Counted from the stretch's first letter, positions 27,927-37,892 are shown. The stretch is DNA of 64,000 nucleotides from Pseudomonas viridiflava (GCF_900585905.1 NZ_UTVH01000031.1:62001-126000), one strand, 5' to 3'. Notes: generated by a model not told the origin, from the sequence alone. Made by a program: numbers and translations.

Positions 27927-28781
27927 ATGCAACGTTTTCTAAGCATCGCGATGGCGCTGTGCATCGGGCTCACCATGAGCCTCGAGGTCAACGCCGCGCG
28001 TTTCGGTGGTGGCAAGAGCATGGGCTCGGCGCCAAGCCATCAGGCGCGCCAGACTGCTCCTTCCACTCCAGCCGCAGCGCCAAACGCTGCTGGCCGCCCG
28101 GCACCTGCTGCCAGCGGCGCTTCCCGCTGGCTCGGCCCGTTGGCCGGTCTCGCCGCGGGCGGCCTGCTCGCCTCCATGTTCATGGGCGACGGTTTCCAGG
28201 GCATGCAGATCTTCGACATCCTGATCATGGCGCTTATCGCCTTTGTGATCTTCCGCTTCATTTCGGCGCGTCGTCGCAAGCAACAGGGCCCGCAAATGGC
28301 CACCCCTGCCGGTCCCGTGCCTTATCAGCGCGAGAACGTTCAGCAGCCTGCACAGAACTCGATATTTGGCGGCAGTGCTGCGCCAGTGGCGGCTGCGGTG
28401 ATCAACGCGCCAGCGTGGTTCAATGAAACCCGCTTCCTTGAAGCGGCGCGCAGCCACTTCCAGTCGCTGCAGGAGCACTGGGATGCCAACGAAATGGACA
28501 AGATCGAAGAGTTCGTAACCCCGCAGATGATGCAGTTCCTGAAAAAGGAACGTGCTGATCTGGGTGATGCGTTCCAGTCTACTCACGTTGAAAACCTGAC
28601 CGTTCAGCTGGACGGTCTGGATGATCGTGCTGACAAGACCATCGCCACCCTGACCTTCAGCGGCGTGTCGAAAAACTCGCGCTTTGACCAGGGCGAAATG
28701 TTCAGCGAGAGCTGGAACATGGAACGTGCCCAGGGCGACAATCAGCCGTGGCTGGTTGCCGGTATCCGCCAGAACGGCTGA
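27927..28781 (+). CDS. Tim44-like domain inner-membrane protein
   Basis: 284 residues. Signal or anchor segment at 1-24, an Ala/Pro-rich low-complexity stretch (~35-65), a membrane segment at ~70-110 ending in ARRRKQQ, and a C-terminal Tim44-like domain (~150-284, FLEAARSHFQSLQEHWDANEMDKI). The domain is shared with the mitochondrial import factor; the bacterial role is uncertain. ATG at 27927 chosen because it starts the signal segment. A clear terminator follows. Confidence 0.85.
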   Translation: MQRFLSIAMALCIGLTMSLEVNAARFGGGKSMGSAPSHQARQTAPSTPAAAPNAAGRPAPAASGASRWLGPLAGLAAGGLLASMFMGDGFQGMQIFDILIMALIAFVIFRFISARRRKQQGPQMATPAGPVPYQRENVQQPAQNSIFGGSAAPVAAAVINAPAWFNETRFLEAARSHFQSLQEHWDANEMDKIEEFVTPQMMQFLKKERADLGDAFQSTHVENLTVQLDGLDDRADKTIATLTFSGVSKNSRFDQGEMFSESWNMERAQGDNQPWLVAGIRQNG

Positions 28782-28804
28782 TCCCCAGCGTAACGCTTGG
28801 CCAG

Positions 28805-28835
28805 AACCCCGGACTTGTTCCGGGGTTTTGTTTTA
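28805..28835 (+). terminator. rho-independent terminator
   Basis: AACCCCGGA-CTTG-TCCGGGGTT followed by TTGTTTT, 24 bases after the Tim44-like gene. Confidence 0.88.
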
Positions 28836-28912
28836 TCCGTTCGGATAGTTATTTTGAGAAAGCCTTTAGGCTACTGTATAAACCGCGCCATCAAGTCAGA
28901 GGAGCCAAGGCC

Positions 28913-29320
28913 GTGGAAGAAGTCATTGAACAATTACGCGAAGCGAATGAGCCTGTCCCGGTTCCGCTGGAGCTGCCCGACGAGGATCAACTGGTTGAGG
29001 TCGAGGAACAGCTGTTCATCAACATCCCCTTCGTCTTCAAGGAATTCCTTCTGACGGTGAGCGACGTGGTGTACGGCAGCCTTGAGCCGGTGACCATCAC
29101 TGATCCGGGATCGCACACCTACCTGCCGGAAGTGGCAGCCAGTGCCTGGGACATCGGCGTGCCCCGCGAGCTGATCCCGATCTGTCAGGACGGCGAAGAC
29201 TACTACTGCGTCGAAGAAGACGGCACCGTGGTGCTCTGGTCCGGTGAAGAAGAACTGGTCACCGAAGAAAGCTGGGAGTCGGTCTGGCACTGGGCGCGGG
29301 ATGTCTGGCTGGAAAGCTGA
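28913..29320 (+). CDS. SMI1/KNR4 (SUKH) family protein
   Basis: 135 residues from a GTG at 28913 preceded by GAGGAG. The segment ELPDEDQLVEVEEQLFINIPFVFKEFLLTVSD and later DYYCVEEDGTVVLWSG are typical of SMI1/KNR4 proteins. SUKH proteins often act as immunity proteins of toxin loci, but this one stands alone in a housekeeping region and very acidic, so a general role is as likely. The frame reaches 28748 but crosses the previous terminator. Confidence 0.82.
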   Translation: MEEVIEQLREANEPVPVPLELPDEDQLVEVEEQLFINIPFVFKEFLLTVSDVVYGSLEPVTITDPGSHTYLPEVAASAWDIGVPRELIPICQDGEDYYCVEEDGTVVLWSGEEELVTEESWESVWHWARDVWLES

Positions 29321-29360
29321 GCGCCTGCTTTGCATTGGGGTGTCGCGGATTCAGGAGCCT

Positions 29361-29455
29361 CTTCGTGAGCAAGCTCACTCCCACATTATCAGGCAGCCGG
29401 TTTGCAGGGGTGCAGCCGGTTGACCGGTCTGTGGGAGCAAGCTTGCTTGCGAAAG
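29361..29455. repeat. REP-type inverted repeat
   Basis: Arms around CTTCGTGAGCAAGCTCACTCCCAC (29361-29384) and GTGGGAGCAAGCTTGCTTGCGAAAG (29431-29455), imperfectly complementary, separating two convergent genes. Confidence 0.75.
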
Positions 29456-29493
29456 CGTCAGCAGCCAGCACATCAAGTGTGGCTGCGCCAAGC

Positions 29494-31245
29494 CTAATGC
29501 CCGGACTGCTCCAGCGTTTCCAGCAGCGCGATCTGCATGCGCGTGTGCACCCGGATAAACCAGCGCCACGCTACCGCAGCAACGATTGCGGCAATCACCG
29601 CGATCAGCATCAACAGCTCGTTGGTCGGCAAGATGCTCGCCGACAGCGCGGCCAGCAGCACGAAGATCAGCAGGATCGACAACAGCGGAATCACTTCGGC
29701 GATGACCTTGCGCACCCGCACGGTATGGCGACCGGCCATCTCCGGTTTGACGCCCATTTCTGCCAGCAACATCGACAGCGCCTTGAGCTTGCGGTACGCG
29801 GCAATCAGAAACGGCAGTGACAGCAGCAACGCCGCGCCGCAAATCCAAGCCTTTTGCTGCCCGACCTCGCCCACCCAATCGCTGATATGGACACCAATGC
29901 GCTGGCTGAAATAGCCGCCACAGAAGAAGATCGCGACCACCAGCGCCAGATTGACCCCTACCTGAAGCAGAATCCTGCGAATCATGGAGGCCAGCAACGC
30001 CCCCTCGCCTTGTGGCTGAATACTGCGCAGCCATTCCCCATACAGGCCAAACACCCGGGCCACACGCACCGGCACAATGGCGGCCAGGCGATTGGACAGC
30101 GGATCGGCAGCGCGAATCAGGTAAGGCGTCAGCAAGGTGGTAATGACCGAAACCGCCACGGCCACTGGGTAGAGGAAGTCACTGGTCACCTGCAGGGTCA
30201 TGCCCAGGGCCGCGATGATGAAGGAAAATTCGCCAATCTGGGAAAGCCCCATGCCCACCCGCAGCGAGGTCTTGCCATCGTTACCGGCAAGAAAAGCCCC
30301 CAGTCCGCAGGACAGCACCTTGCCCAGCACCACCGCAAGGGTGATGACCGCAATGGGCCAGGCGTAATCCAGCAGAATCGCCGGGTTGAGCATCAAGCCG
30401 ATGGCCACGAAGAAGATTGCGCTAAACAGGTCGCGAATGGGCTCGATTAATCGCTCAATCTTCAGTAACTGGCGCGATTCGGCCATGATCGCGCCGATCA
30501 GGAACGCGCCCAGTACCATGCTGTATTCCAGTTTGACTACCAGCAGGCAGAAGCCAAAGCACAGCCCAAGCACGGTAATCAGCAGCATCTCGTCGCTTTC
30601 GAATTTTGCGACGTACGCCAGCAACCGTGGCACCAGCAGGATGCCGATGACCAGCGCGACGATCATGAACAGCGACAACTTGCCGACCGTCGAAAACACT
30701 TCGCCAGAACTGACCGAGCCGCTGACCGCGATCCCGGACAGCAGCGCAATGATGCCAATACCGAGGATGTCTTCGACAATCAGCACACCGAAAATCAGCT
30801 GCGCAAACGGCTGATTTTTCATCTTCAGGTCGTTGAGTGCCTTGACGATGATGGTGGTCGAGGAGATGGCCAGGATAGCGCCCAGAAACAGCGAATCCAT
30901 GGTGCTCCAGGCAAAGTACTGGCCAATCTCGTAGCCGATCCAGATCATCAGCGTAATTTCGAGAAATGCCGCGATGAATGCGGTGGCGCCTACCTTGAAC
31001 AGCTTGCGCAGACTGAACTCCAGGCCCAGGCAGAACATCAGGAAAATCACCCCGAGCTCGGCCAGGGTCTTGATCGTGTCTTCGTCGTGGATCAGCGCGA
31101 ACGGTGGTGTGTGCGGGCCGATGATGAACCCGGCGACGATGTAACCGAGCACGACCGGCTGTTTCAGACGATGGAAGAGAATGGTCACGACGCCCGCCAC
31201 CAGCATGATCACTGCCAGATCCTGAATAAAGCTGATGGCATGCAT
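29494..31245 (-). CDS. monovalent cation:proton antiporter-2 (CPA2/KefB type)
   Basis: 583 residues with twelve or more hydrophobic segments. CPA2 features are visible: GYIVAGFIIGPHTPP near residue 30, GVIFLMFCLGLEFSLRKL, ISSTTIIVKAL and GEFSFIIAALG. It exchanges K+ or Na+ for protons. No TrkA-N nucleotide-binding domain is present; the C-terminus has extra membrane segments instead. ATG at 31245 with AAGGAG; the frame to 31401 precedes the conserved start. Confidence 0.88.
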   Translation of the reverse strand: MHAISFIQDLAVIMLVAGVVTILFHRLKQPVVLGYIVAGFIIGPHTPPFALIHDEDTIKTLAELGVIFLMFCLGLEFSLRKLFKVGATAFIAAFLEITLMIWIGYEIGQYFAWSTMDSLFLGAILAISSTTIIVKALNDLKMKNQPFAQLIFGVLIVEDILGIGIIALLSGIAVSGSVSSGEVFSTVGKLSLFMIVALVIGILLVPRLLAYVAKFESDEMLLITVLGLCFGFCLLVVKLEYSMVLGAFLIGAIMAESRQLLKIERLIEPIRDLFSAIFFVAIGLMLNPAILLDYAWPIAVITLAVVLGKVLSCGLGAFLAGNDGKTSLRVGMGLSQIGEFSFIIAALGMTLQVTSDFLYPVAVAVSVITTLLTPYLIRAADPLSNRLAAIVPVRVARVFGLYGEWLRSIQPQGEGALLASMIRRILLQVGVNLALVVAIFFCGGYFSQRIGVHISDWVGEVGQQKAWICGAALLLSLPFLIAAYRKLKALSMLLAEMGVKPEMAGRHTVRVRKVIAEVIPLLSILLIFVLLAALSASILPTNELLMLIAVIAAIVAAVAWRWFIRVHTRMQIALLETLEQSGH

Positions 31246-31555
31246 GGTCTCTGCTCCTTGAGAGGCGTCGCGCAGGGCGAACCTGACATTGTCCGCTGGC
31301 TGACTGGAAGGACGGCCGAGGCGACCAGGCAACGCGAAAAATCTGATGAATTCGTAGGAATTTGCCCAATCTGCAGGCTTTTGCAGGTTAACACCGCACA
31401 TTCATCGGTAAAGCCGGTGCAATATACGGAAACAGATCAACGGACCGCGTGACGGCGCTCAGCCAGCGGGCGTCCTGATACTGCACATGCGCCGCTTGAT
31501 CCGTGAGCACCGCCATGAGGTGCAACTTCTGAATCGCCCCGACCGTGAGTACGCT

Positions 31556-32041
31556 ATGGAACCCGGAAACGCCCAGCTGTCGATGACTGTATTGATGACC
31601 CCGGACATGGCCAACTTTTCTGGCAACGTCCACGGCGGCACGCTGTTGAAATACCTCGATGAGGTCGCCTATGCCTGCGCCAGCCGTTATGCCGGCCGCT
31701 ACGTGGTGACGCTGTCAGTGGATCAGGTGATTTTTCGCGAGCCGATTCATGTCGGCGAGCTGGTGACATTTCTGGCATCGGTCAACTACACCGGCAACAC
31801 GTCGATGGAGGTGGGCATCAAAGTGGTCACGGAAAATATCCGCGAACGCTCAGTGCGTCACACCAACAGCTGCTTCTTCACCATGGTCGCGGTGGATGAC
31901 CAGCGCAAACCCGCCGGCGTCCCGCCGCTGAAGCCGGAAACGCCGGACGGCAAACGTCGCTACGTGCAGGCGCAACAACGCCGCCAGATTCGTCAGGAGC
32001 TGGAAAAGCGCTATCAGGAAATCAAGGAAGAAGCGCTCTGA
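31556..32041 (+). CDS. acyl-CoA thioesterase (hotdog fold, YciA/Acot7-like)
   Basis: 161 residues with the hotdog-fold motif NFSGNVHGGTLLKYLDEVAY near residues 20-40 and the VDQVIFREPIHVGELV strand. It hydrolyses acyl-CoA; chain-length preference not visible. The C-terminus after residue ~130 is a charged helix. The in-frame Met at 31556 begins the conserved region; the upstream extension to 31487 is not conserved-looking. Confidence 0.88.
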   Translation: MEPGNAQLSMTVLMTPDMANFSGNVHGGTLLKYLDEVAYACASRYAGRYVVTLSVDQVIFREPIHVGELVTFLASVNYTGNTSMEVGIKVVTENIRERSVRHTNSCFFTMVAVDDQRKPAGVPPLKPETPDGKRRYVQAQQRRQIRQELEKRYQEIKEEAL

Positions 32042-32087
32042 GCTGGGGTCTTTGCAGGATATCCCCATCGCGCAGCGAGCACGGGCC

Positions 32088-32176
32088 TGTAGGAGCGCGC
32101 TTGCCCGCGATTGCGCCAGCACAGGCAATATATTCACCAACTGACAGACCGAATCGCGGGCAAGCGCGCTCCTACA
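32088..32176. repeat. REP-type inverted repeat, perfect 25-base arms
   Basis: Arms 32088-32112 and 32152-32176 are exact reverse complements (TGTAGGAGCGCGCTTGCCCG core). Between two convergent genes. Confidence 0.9.
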
Positions 32177-32228
32177 AAAAAGCATTCCAAATCAGGTAGA
32201 ACGCGCTTGCTCGTAATGACACGCAGCC

Positions 32229-33095
32229 CTACAAACGCACCGCCGTGAATTTCACCCGAGGATGGGCGGTGCGGTCCTGGGCGCGGACCAGTTCCAGTTC
32301 GTAGCTGCCGCATGCCTGGGTTTCCAGCAGTACTTCATGCACCGCAGCGGCGGCGAATTCGAACGCGGCGACCAGGTCATCACCCAGCAGCACCCGGGCC
32401 AGGAACAGCCCCGAGGTCAGATCGCCGACACCCACCGGCTGACGCGCAAAGGCCAGCAACGGGCGACGCAGGTGCCAACTGGCGTCGGCCGTCACCAGCA
32501 GCATTTCAAAACCGTCTGCGGGCTTGCCCGGATAGTCCAGATGCTTGACCACGATGGCCTTGGGACCCCGCGCCAGCAGGGCGCGAGCCATGGCGACGCA
32601 ATCGTCCAGCGACTGCGGTTTGCGCCCGGCAAAGCTGTCCAGCTCCAGCTGGTTGGGGCACATGAAATCGGCCACCGCCGCCGCTTCCTGCAACAGAAAC
32701 TCGCTCACTTCGGCGGGCACGATGCAGCCTTTTTCCGCGTGCCCCATGACCGGATCGCACAGGTACAGCGCCTTTGGATTGGCCGCCTTGATACGCGCCA
32801 CACCCGTCAGGATCGCGCGCCCTTGCGCGGCGCTGCCCAGGTAGCCTGACAGCACGGCATCACAATGGCCCAGCTCGCCAATGCTGGCGATGCCCTCGAT
32901 CAGCGCAGGGATCTGCTGCGGCGGCAGGACATCGCCGGCCCACTGCCCGTACTGGGTGTGGTTGGAGAACTGCACGGTGTTGAGCGGCCACACGTTAACC
33001 CCGATCCGCTGCATCGGAAACACTGCGGCGCTGTTGCCTGCGTGGCCGAAAACCACATGGGACTGGATGGCGAGCAAGTGGGGTGTACGTTTCAT
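32229..33095 (-). CDS. pdxY: pyridoxal kinase
   Basis: 288 residues of the ribokinase-like PdxY family: [15 protein letters not shown] near the N-terminus, [13 protein letters not shown] in the middle, and the [17 protein letters not shown] anion-hole/catalytic Asp motif near residue 225. It phosphorylates pyridoxal in the vitamin B6 salvage pathway. ATG at 33095 with AGGAAG. Confidence 0.92.
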   Translation of the reverse strand: MKRTPHLLAIQSHVVFGHAGNSAAVFPMQRIGVNVWPLNTVQFSNHTQYGQWAGDVLPPQQIPALIEGIASIGELGHCDAVLSGYLGSAAQGRAILTGVARIKAANPKALYLCDPVMGHAEKGCIVPAEVSEFLLQEAAAVADFMCPNQLELDSFAGRKPQSLDDCVAMARALLARGPKAIVVKHLDYPGKPADGFEMLLVTADASWHLRRPLLAFARQPVGVGDLTSGLFLARVLLGDDLVAAFEFAAAAVHEVLLETQACGSYELELVRAQDRTAHPRVKFTAVRL

Positions 33096-33207
33096 CAAGG
33101 CTTCCTGAACACGGTGCAAATGCAGTAATGAGAAATTTAAGTCGCGCAGTATGGCTGCAAATCCACAGAGACAGTTAAGCTGGCGCTACATTGTTGGAGC
33201 ACCGTCG

Positions 33208-33600
33208 ATGCTGACCCTGGGAAATATGTTCGTTCTGATGCTGCTGGCCACGGCTGCAGCCTGGTTATGGCACGCCCACGGCCTGCGCGAACGGGCGCTG
33301 GAGCGCGTCAAACAGCACTGCGCGCGGCTGGACCTGGAGCTGCTGGACGGCAACGTCGCCCTGCGCAAGCTCACCTTCGCTCGCGACGCACAGGGCAGAA
33401 AACGTCTGGCGCGAATTTATAACTTCGAATTCACTGTCACCGGGGAGCATCGCCATCCCGGCAGCATCACCATGTTCGGTGCCCACAGCGCACACATTGA
33501 ACTGGCGCCCTACCCGTTTGAAGTGAAAACCCCGCCGCCCAGCGCACAGGTCATCCAGCTCAGCGAGTGGCGCCAGGACCACAACAAGTGGAAGCAGTAA
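33208..33600 (+). CDS. DUF3301 family membrane-anchored protein
   Basis: 130 residues starting MLTLGNMFVLMLLATAAAWLW, one N-terminal membrane anchor followed by a soluble domain with KQHCARLDLELLDGNVALRKL, characteristic of DUF3301. Function unknown. Start at 33208 with GGAG upstream rather than 33151. Confidence 0.82.
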   Translation: MLTLGNMFVLMLLATAAAWLWHAHGLRERALERVKQHCARLDLELLDGNVALRKLTFARDAQGRKRLARIYNFEFTVTGEHRHPGSITMFGAHSAHIELAPYPFEVKTPPPSAQVIQLSEWRQDHNKWKQ

Positions 33601-33627
33601 ACCGCCCTATCGCAGGCTGAACGTGGG

Positions 33628-34599
33628 TCACACCAGGCATTCAACGAGCGTCGCCTGCATGGCCGTTTCATCCTGTGGCTCGGCGAAGATCAACTCCAGG
33701 CGCGAGTCACGCCGCCACTCGCTGGCGCGCCAGTCAACAACGCCGCCCGCCAGCGCATTGCCCGATACCCATCCACTGTTACTGTGGATAACCAGTTTGG
33801 CGCGCTGCCAGTAATGCTCGCCCAGCCAGCGTTGCAGGCGCCCCAGATCAAATTGCTGAGCCGGATGCCAGCGCCAGCCAATGCTCCAGCCCTCCTTCTG
33901 CGTCTGGCTGTGGCAGATGGGCTGGCGCTGATCGCTCCAGACAGCCGCCATTGCACCCTCGCGCCCGGCCAGCTTTTCAATGGCGGTGTTATCGACGACT
34001 GCACCGCAGACCAAAGCCTGGGTTGGCAGCTTGGCCAGGAGCAAGCGCCCCTGATCGGTCCAGACCAGCGGCAGCGCAGGCAGCTGCGCAATGATCCGTC
34101 GTCGTGCCGCGCTGTCTACCGCCGCCGACTTGTTCAGGACCAGCAAGCCTGCATCGGGCAACGCCAGTTGCTGGCTCGGCGGCAGGGACTGTCCGGCCGC
34201 CAGCGCCAAAGCGTCCAGCACCATGACGCCGGGCTGCACCGACAGCACGCCCGCCCAGGGCGCCTGTTGCAGTTGAGCGATCAGTTGCGCAGGATGCCCC
34301 AGCCCTGAAGGCTCGATCAGTAGCCGATGCGGCGAGGCCTTGCGCAACAGGCGGCTGAGGCCGATCTGAAATGGCGCGCCATTGACGCAACACAGGCAAC
34401 CGCCAGCGACTTCGCCAAGTGCGATACCATCGGCGGCCGTGGTCAGCAGCGCGGCATCCAGACCGATCTGACCAAATTCATTGATCAGCACCGCCCATCG
34501 TTCATCCGCCGGTTTTTGCGCCAGCAAGTGCCTGATGAGGCTGGTTTTACCTGCTCCCAGCGGTCCGCCGATAACGTGAGTGGGGATATTCTGCAGCAT
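33628..34599 (-). CDS. CobW/G3E-family GTPase (probable metallochaperone)
   Basis: 323 residues. Walker A GGPLGAGKTS at 11-20 and the metal-binding CXCC motif GCLCC at 67-71, then the switch/guanine region and a C-terminal CobW domain. Such GTPases deliver zinc or another metal to target enzymes. It differs strongly from the second CobW-type gene (zigA) two genes away. It starts 15 bases from a divergent secreted-protein gene. Confidence 0.87.
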   Translation of the reverse strand: MLQNIPTHVIGGPLGAGKTSLIRHLLAQKPADERWAVLINEFGQIGLDAALLTTAADGIALGEVAGGCLCCVNGAPFQIGLSRLLRKASPHRLLIEPSGLGHPAQLIAQLQQAPWAGVLSVQPGVMVLDALALAAGQSLPPSQQLALPDAGLLVLNKSAAVDSAARRRIIAQLPALPLVWTDQGRLLLAKLPTQALVCGAVVDNTAIEKLAGREGAMAAVWSDQRQPICHSQTQKEGWSIGWRWHPAQQFDLGRLQRWLGEHYWQRAKLVIHSNSGWVSGNALAGGVVDWRASEWRRDSRLELIFAEPQDETAMQATLVECLV

Positions 34600-34614
34600 A
34601 GGAATCGCTTGAGG

Positions 34615-34986
34615 ATGGCGTTGAAGATACCGATTGCACCCTGGCTGGCTGTTTTATGTACAGCCATACCGGCAATGGCGTGGGCCGATGCCTGCATGGT
34701 GCACAGTCAGGCCGAGCGGCTGGACGTGAAAGTCTGCCAGCAGAACCGCACGATACCCGCCAAGTTGTTTCGCGACGGTTTTTGCCAGCCGCAACTGGCC
34801 GGGCAAAAGACCGAAGTGACGTTCGTCGAGCAGTGCCCGGGCGGCGCATTCGGTATCTGCAGCAATGCGTTGGTCGCCAATATGCCTTATCGCGAGGACA
34901 TTCACTATTACGGCGTCGCCAGCGATGCCCGCTTTCTCAAGCCGTTCTGCGAAGGCCAGAGCCAGGGCACATGGCTGGCGCCGTGA
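34615..34986 (+). CDS. small secreted Cys-rich protein of unknown function
   Basis: 123 residues. Signal peptide at 1-~25 (LAVLCTAIPAMAWA-DA) and six Cys in the mature part, so disulfides in the periplasm are likely. I do not recognise a characterised family. It lies between a CobW GTPase gene (divergent, 15 bases) and the zigA operon (convergent), which suggests a role in metal homeostasis. Start at ATG 34615; a longer frame exists but lacks a signal peptide at its start. Confidence 0.72.
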   Translation: MALKIPIAPWLAVLCTAIPAMAWADACMVHSQAERLDVKVCQQNRTIPAKLFRDGFCQPQLAGQKTEVTFVEQCPGGAFGICSNALVANMPYREDIHYYGVASDARFLKPFCEGQSQGTWLAP

Positions 34987-35004
34987 GCAAGGTTTGCGCT
35001 GACG

Positions 35005-35655
35005 TCAGGCAAGCCAGTCCAGACTCAGCAGCAGACGCCGCTCGCCACGCCGAAGTGGCGGTGAGCGATGCACCAGGCCATACCCTTCGTTGCCGATCCA
35101 GCGCTCGCCCTTGAGCAGCGCCACGTCGCCACAATTGATCTGGCGCAAGGTCCGGGCGTCCTCAGGTTCGGCCAGGGGGTTGCCCAGTTGCTGGCGATCA
35201 ATCAATCCCTCCTTGAGCCACTGGCTGCCAATGCCCGCGTAGGTGGTGATGAGCCGCACCGGCACATGATCGACATGGAAGCGCGGGCACATCGCGCTGT
35301 CCAGCGCCCGCAGCCGCAAACCGACGCATCTGGCCCCGAGCAAACAGGCGTAAGCACTGACCAGCCAGGCCACATCGGCGATGAACCCTTCGTAACCCTT
35401 CACGTCCGCATACGCCACCGCCAGGCTGCGCAGATCGGGCTCAATGTCACCACCGTCGACGTTCAGGGGCAGGTACTCGGCCAACGGCTCGCCCAGAGAC
35501 AGCAGCAACGCAGCGAAATCTTCGATGTGCGCGGGCATCTGGCGTTGCCAGATCGCCAGGTTGACGTCGTTTTCGAGAATGTTGCTGAGGATCCCCGGCG
35601 TATCGCCCTGGACCTGCCTGATCACGGGTTGCCATTTCTTCGAAGGTGCCAGCAT
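35005..35655 (-). CDS. DUF1826 family protein
   Basis: 216 residues. The segments VDHVPVRLITTYAGIGSQW, INCGDVALLKGERW and LVHRSPPL are the hallmark of DUF1826, which contains conserved His and Cys and is linked to zinc-limitation operons. Its ATG overlaps the zigA stop (TGATG), so the two are translationally coupled. Function unproven; likely metal-related. Confidence 0.83.
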   Translation of the reverse strand: MLAPSKKWQPVIRQVQGDTPGILSNILENDVNLAIWQRQMPAHIEDFAALLLSLGEPLAEYLPLNVDGGDIEPDLRSLAVAYADVKGYEGFIADVAWLVSAYACLLGARCVGLRLRALDSAMCPRFHVDHVPVRLITTYAGIGSQWLKEGLIDRQQLGNPLAEPEDARTLRQINCGDVALLKGERWIGNEGYGLVHRSPPLRRGERRLLLSLDWLA

Positions 35656-36863
35656 CACGCGGCCTCCTCTGCATCCCAGGCGCCGAACGGGTCGGGCAGC
35701 AGACGCCAGGCATCGGTGCCCAAGGCCATTTCGGCATCGGTCAGCAGGCAGTCGTCCAGCTGCGCACTGAGCAGGGCGAAATCGATGTGCTGGCCGATGA
35801 AGACCAGTTCCTGACGGCAATCACCGGTCTGCGACGTCCAGTTCTGCATGATGGCGCTGATGTTTTCTTCATCCTGCGGCCAATGCGCGCGCGGCACGAA
35901 GCGCCACCAGCGACCGGCAAAACCATGGCGCATCAAACCGCCTGCCTGGGACCAGCTGCCCGCGTCCTGATGCTTGCTCGCCAGCCAGAAAAAGCCTTTT
36001 GAACGCAGCAGTTTGCCATTGGTCCATTCGCGATCGATAAAACTGAAGAAACGCTGCGGATGAAAGGGCTTTCTGGCTCGGTACGCCATGGACGCAATGC
36101 CGTACTCCTCGGTTTCCGCCACATGCTCGCCGCGCATCTCCTTGAGCCAGCCGGGTGCCTGTGCGGCGCGTTCGAAATCAAAGCGCCCGGTGTCGAGAAT
36201 CTTCGCCAGCGGCACTTCCCCCATGACCATCGGCAACACGTCGGCATGGGTGTTGAGCCGCTGCAGGACCGCGATCAATTCCTGCCGTTCGCTGGAGCTG
36301 ATCAGGTCGATTTTGCTGATCAGAATCACGTCCGCGAACTCGATCTGTTCGATCAGCAGGTCGGTGATGGAGCGCTCGTCGTCTTCGCCCAGGGTCTCAC
36401 CGCGGCTGCCGAGGCTCTCGGCGGCCTGATAATCGAGCAGGAAATTGACTCCATCCACCACCGTCACCATGGTGTCCAGCCGCGCCACGTCCGCCAGGCT
36501 CTGGCCTGTTTCATCGCGAAAGGTGAAGGTTTCAGCCACCGGCAAAGGTTCGGAAATACCCGTGGATTCGATCAGCAGGTAATCGAACCGGCCATCGCGC
36601 GCCAACCGGCTGACCTCTTCGAGCAGGTCCTCGCGCAGGGTGCAACAAATGCAGCCATTGCTCATTTCGATCAATTTTTCGTCGGCGCGATTGAGGCTCA
36701 CATCACGCTGAACCTCGCTGCCATCGATATTGATTTCGCTCATGTCATTGACGATCACTGCAACCCGCAGGTTTTGCCGGTTGCGCAGAACATGATTCAA
36801 CAGCGTACTTTTACCCGCCCCCAGAAAGCCGGACAGGACGGTAACAGGCAGACGATTTGGCAT
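35655..36863 (-). CDS. zigA: zinc metallochaperone GTPase
   Basis: 402 residues. Walker [10 protein letters not shown] at 12-20, the metal-binding GCICC at 70-74, SKIDLI guanine-specificity motif, and a C-terminal CobW domain ([14 protein letters not shown]). The G3E family delivers zinc to client proteins under zinc starvation. A Zur box lies 70 bases upstream, so it should be induced when zinc is scarce. ATG at 36863 chosen because the conserved [12 protein letters not shown] follows directly; starts at 36875 or 36923 are possible. Confidence 0.9.
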   Translation of the reverse strand: MPNRLPVTVLSGFLGAGKSTLLNHVLRNRQNLRVAVIVNDMSEINIDGSEVQRDVSLNRADEKLIEMSNGCICCTLREDLLEEVSRLARDGRFDYLLIESTGISEPLPVAETFTFRDETGQSLADVARLDTMVTVVDGVNFLLDYQAAESLGSRGETLGEDDERSITDLLIEQIEFADVILISKIDLISSSERQELIAVLQRLNTHADVLPMVMGEVPLAKILDTGRFDFERAAQAPGWLKEMRGEHVAETEEYGIASMAYRARKPFHPQRFFSFIDREWTNGKLLRSKGFFWLASKHQDAGSWSQAGGLMRHGFAGRWWRFVPRAHWPQDEENISAIMQNWTSQTGDCRQELVFIGQHIDFALLSAQLDDCLLTDAEMALGTDAWRLLPDPFGAWDAEEAA

Positions 36864-36932
36864 GTTGACTCTCATCAGGGCTAGATTGCACGTTCGTTCG
36901 TTGTTTGGCAGTGAAGTCTGCACAACGCATTT

Positions 36933-36949
36933 ACGTTATATTATAACGT
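36933..36949. promoter_or_regulatory. Zur box upstream of zigA
   Basis: ACGTTATA-T-TATAACGT, a 17-base dyad matching the gammaproteobacterial Zur consensus core GTTATAnTATAAC. It lies 70 bases before the zigA ATG. Confidence 0.85.
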
Positions 36950-37062
36950 TAACCGCGATGTGGCGAGTCTTGCAAGGTGAAACTTGCAAGGCTCCACGAC
37001 CATCAAGGAACGAGGCGCTAGACATGCGCTTCAACAGCGGCCTGTGAGATAAAAACCGAGAA

Positions 37063-37078
37063 TGTTCCACGTGGAACA
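37063..37078. other. parS centromere site (ParB binding)
   Basis: TGTTCCACGTGGAACA, a perfect 16-base palindrome identical to the Pseudomonas parS consensus. It lies in the 330-base intergenic region between zigA and the DUF3617 gene. ParB loads here for chromosome segregation. parS sites cluster around oriC, so the window is probably origin-proximal. The rest of this interval has no gene. Confidence 0.92.
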
Positions 37079-37189
37079 AAGAAATGGGCCGAAACTTTGC
37101 CGTTAAATCTGGAAGAAAGATCAAGGCGGAATGGATTAAAACGAAGAGGCGGCGACGTGGCTGAAGCACATCGCCGGGAGGGGAAACCG

Positions 37190-37711
37190 TCAGGTACGCG
37201 GCTTTACAGTGCCACATTGATCGCCAAGCCAGACGGCACGAGTGTTCATGCTGCCGTTCTGTTGTTGGCCAGTAGCGTTGAACGTGCCCACGACGTTGGT
37301 GGTGAATTCACGCTGGCTGAGAAACTGAGCCTGGCCACTGCCCTGTGCTTTCGGGCAGGTAAAGGTGAACTTCCAATTCTTGTCGTTGCGCTCGGTAATG
37401 CGTTGGGTGCACCCGGATTTAGGATCGGTCAGTGGAATATCGTTGCCCTGGACCTGCTCCTTGGTCAGGCACATGCGCACGCCCTTACCCGCCAGCGTCA
37501 CGCCCTGATTACCCAGATTGCGCTCGATCATTGCGCGCTGCTCTGGCGGTAGATTGTTCAGTTGGCCGAGGATCATTTGCAGATCGGGCATCGCTTGCCC
37601 ATCCACTTTCATGTTGCTGGTGGTGAGTTCCCACAAACCCGGTTGCAGCATTTGGGCTTGAGCCAGCGGTGCCGCCAGGCAGCAGAGCAATGCCAACGTG
37701 GATTTTTTCAT
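37190..37711 (-). CDS. DUF3617 family periplasmic protein
   Basis: 173 residues with a signal peptide (1-~20, LALLCCLAAPLAQA), then the DUF3617 start PGLWELTTSNMKVDGQ and a Cys-containing middle (CLTKEQVQGN, SGCTQRITER). Function unknown. ATG at 37711 has AAGGATCG. Convergent on parS. Confidence 0.85.
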   Translation of the reverse strand: MKKSTLALLCCLAAPLAQAQMLQPGLWELTTSNMKVDGQAMPDLQMILGQLNNLPPEQRAMIERNLGNQGVTLAGKGVRMCLTKEQVQGNDIPLTDPKSGCTQRITERNDKNWKFTFTCPKAQGSGQAQFLSQREFTTNVVGTFNATGQQQNGSMNTRAVWLGDQCGTVKPRT

Positions 37712-37892
37712 TTTGCGATCCTTGTTCAACCAATAGCGGACAAGGGCAACCAAGCGATTGCCGGACGTTGAAGCGTTAGACGACGTATGTGGCAGCCAGT
37801 TGCACCCTGAATAAAATAGCGACAATCAAAGCCGCCTGTGGTCTTTATAAGCAGCGAAGGTGAGTGGCGCCTGGTGAGGAGCACAGCAACAC

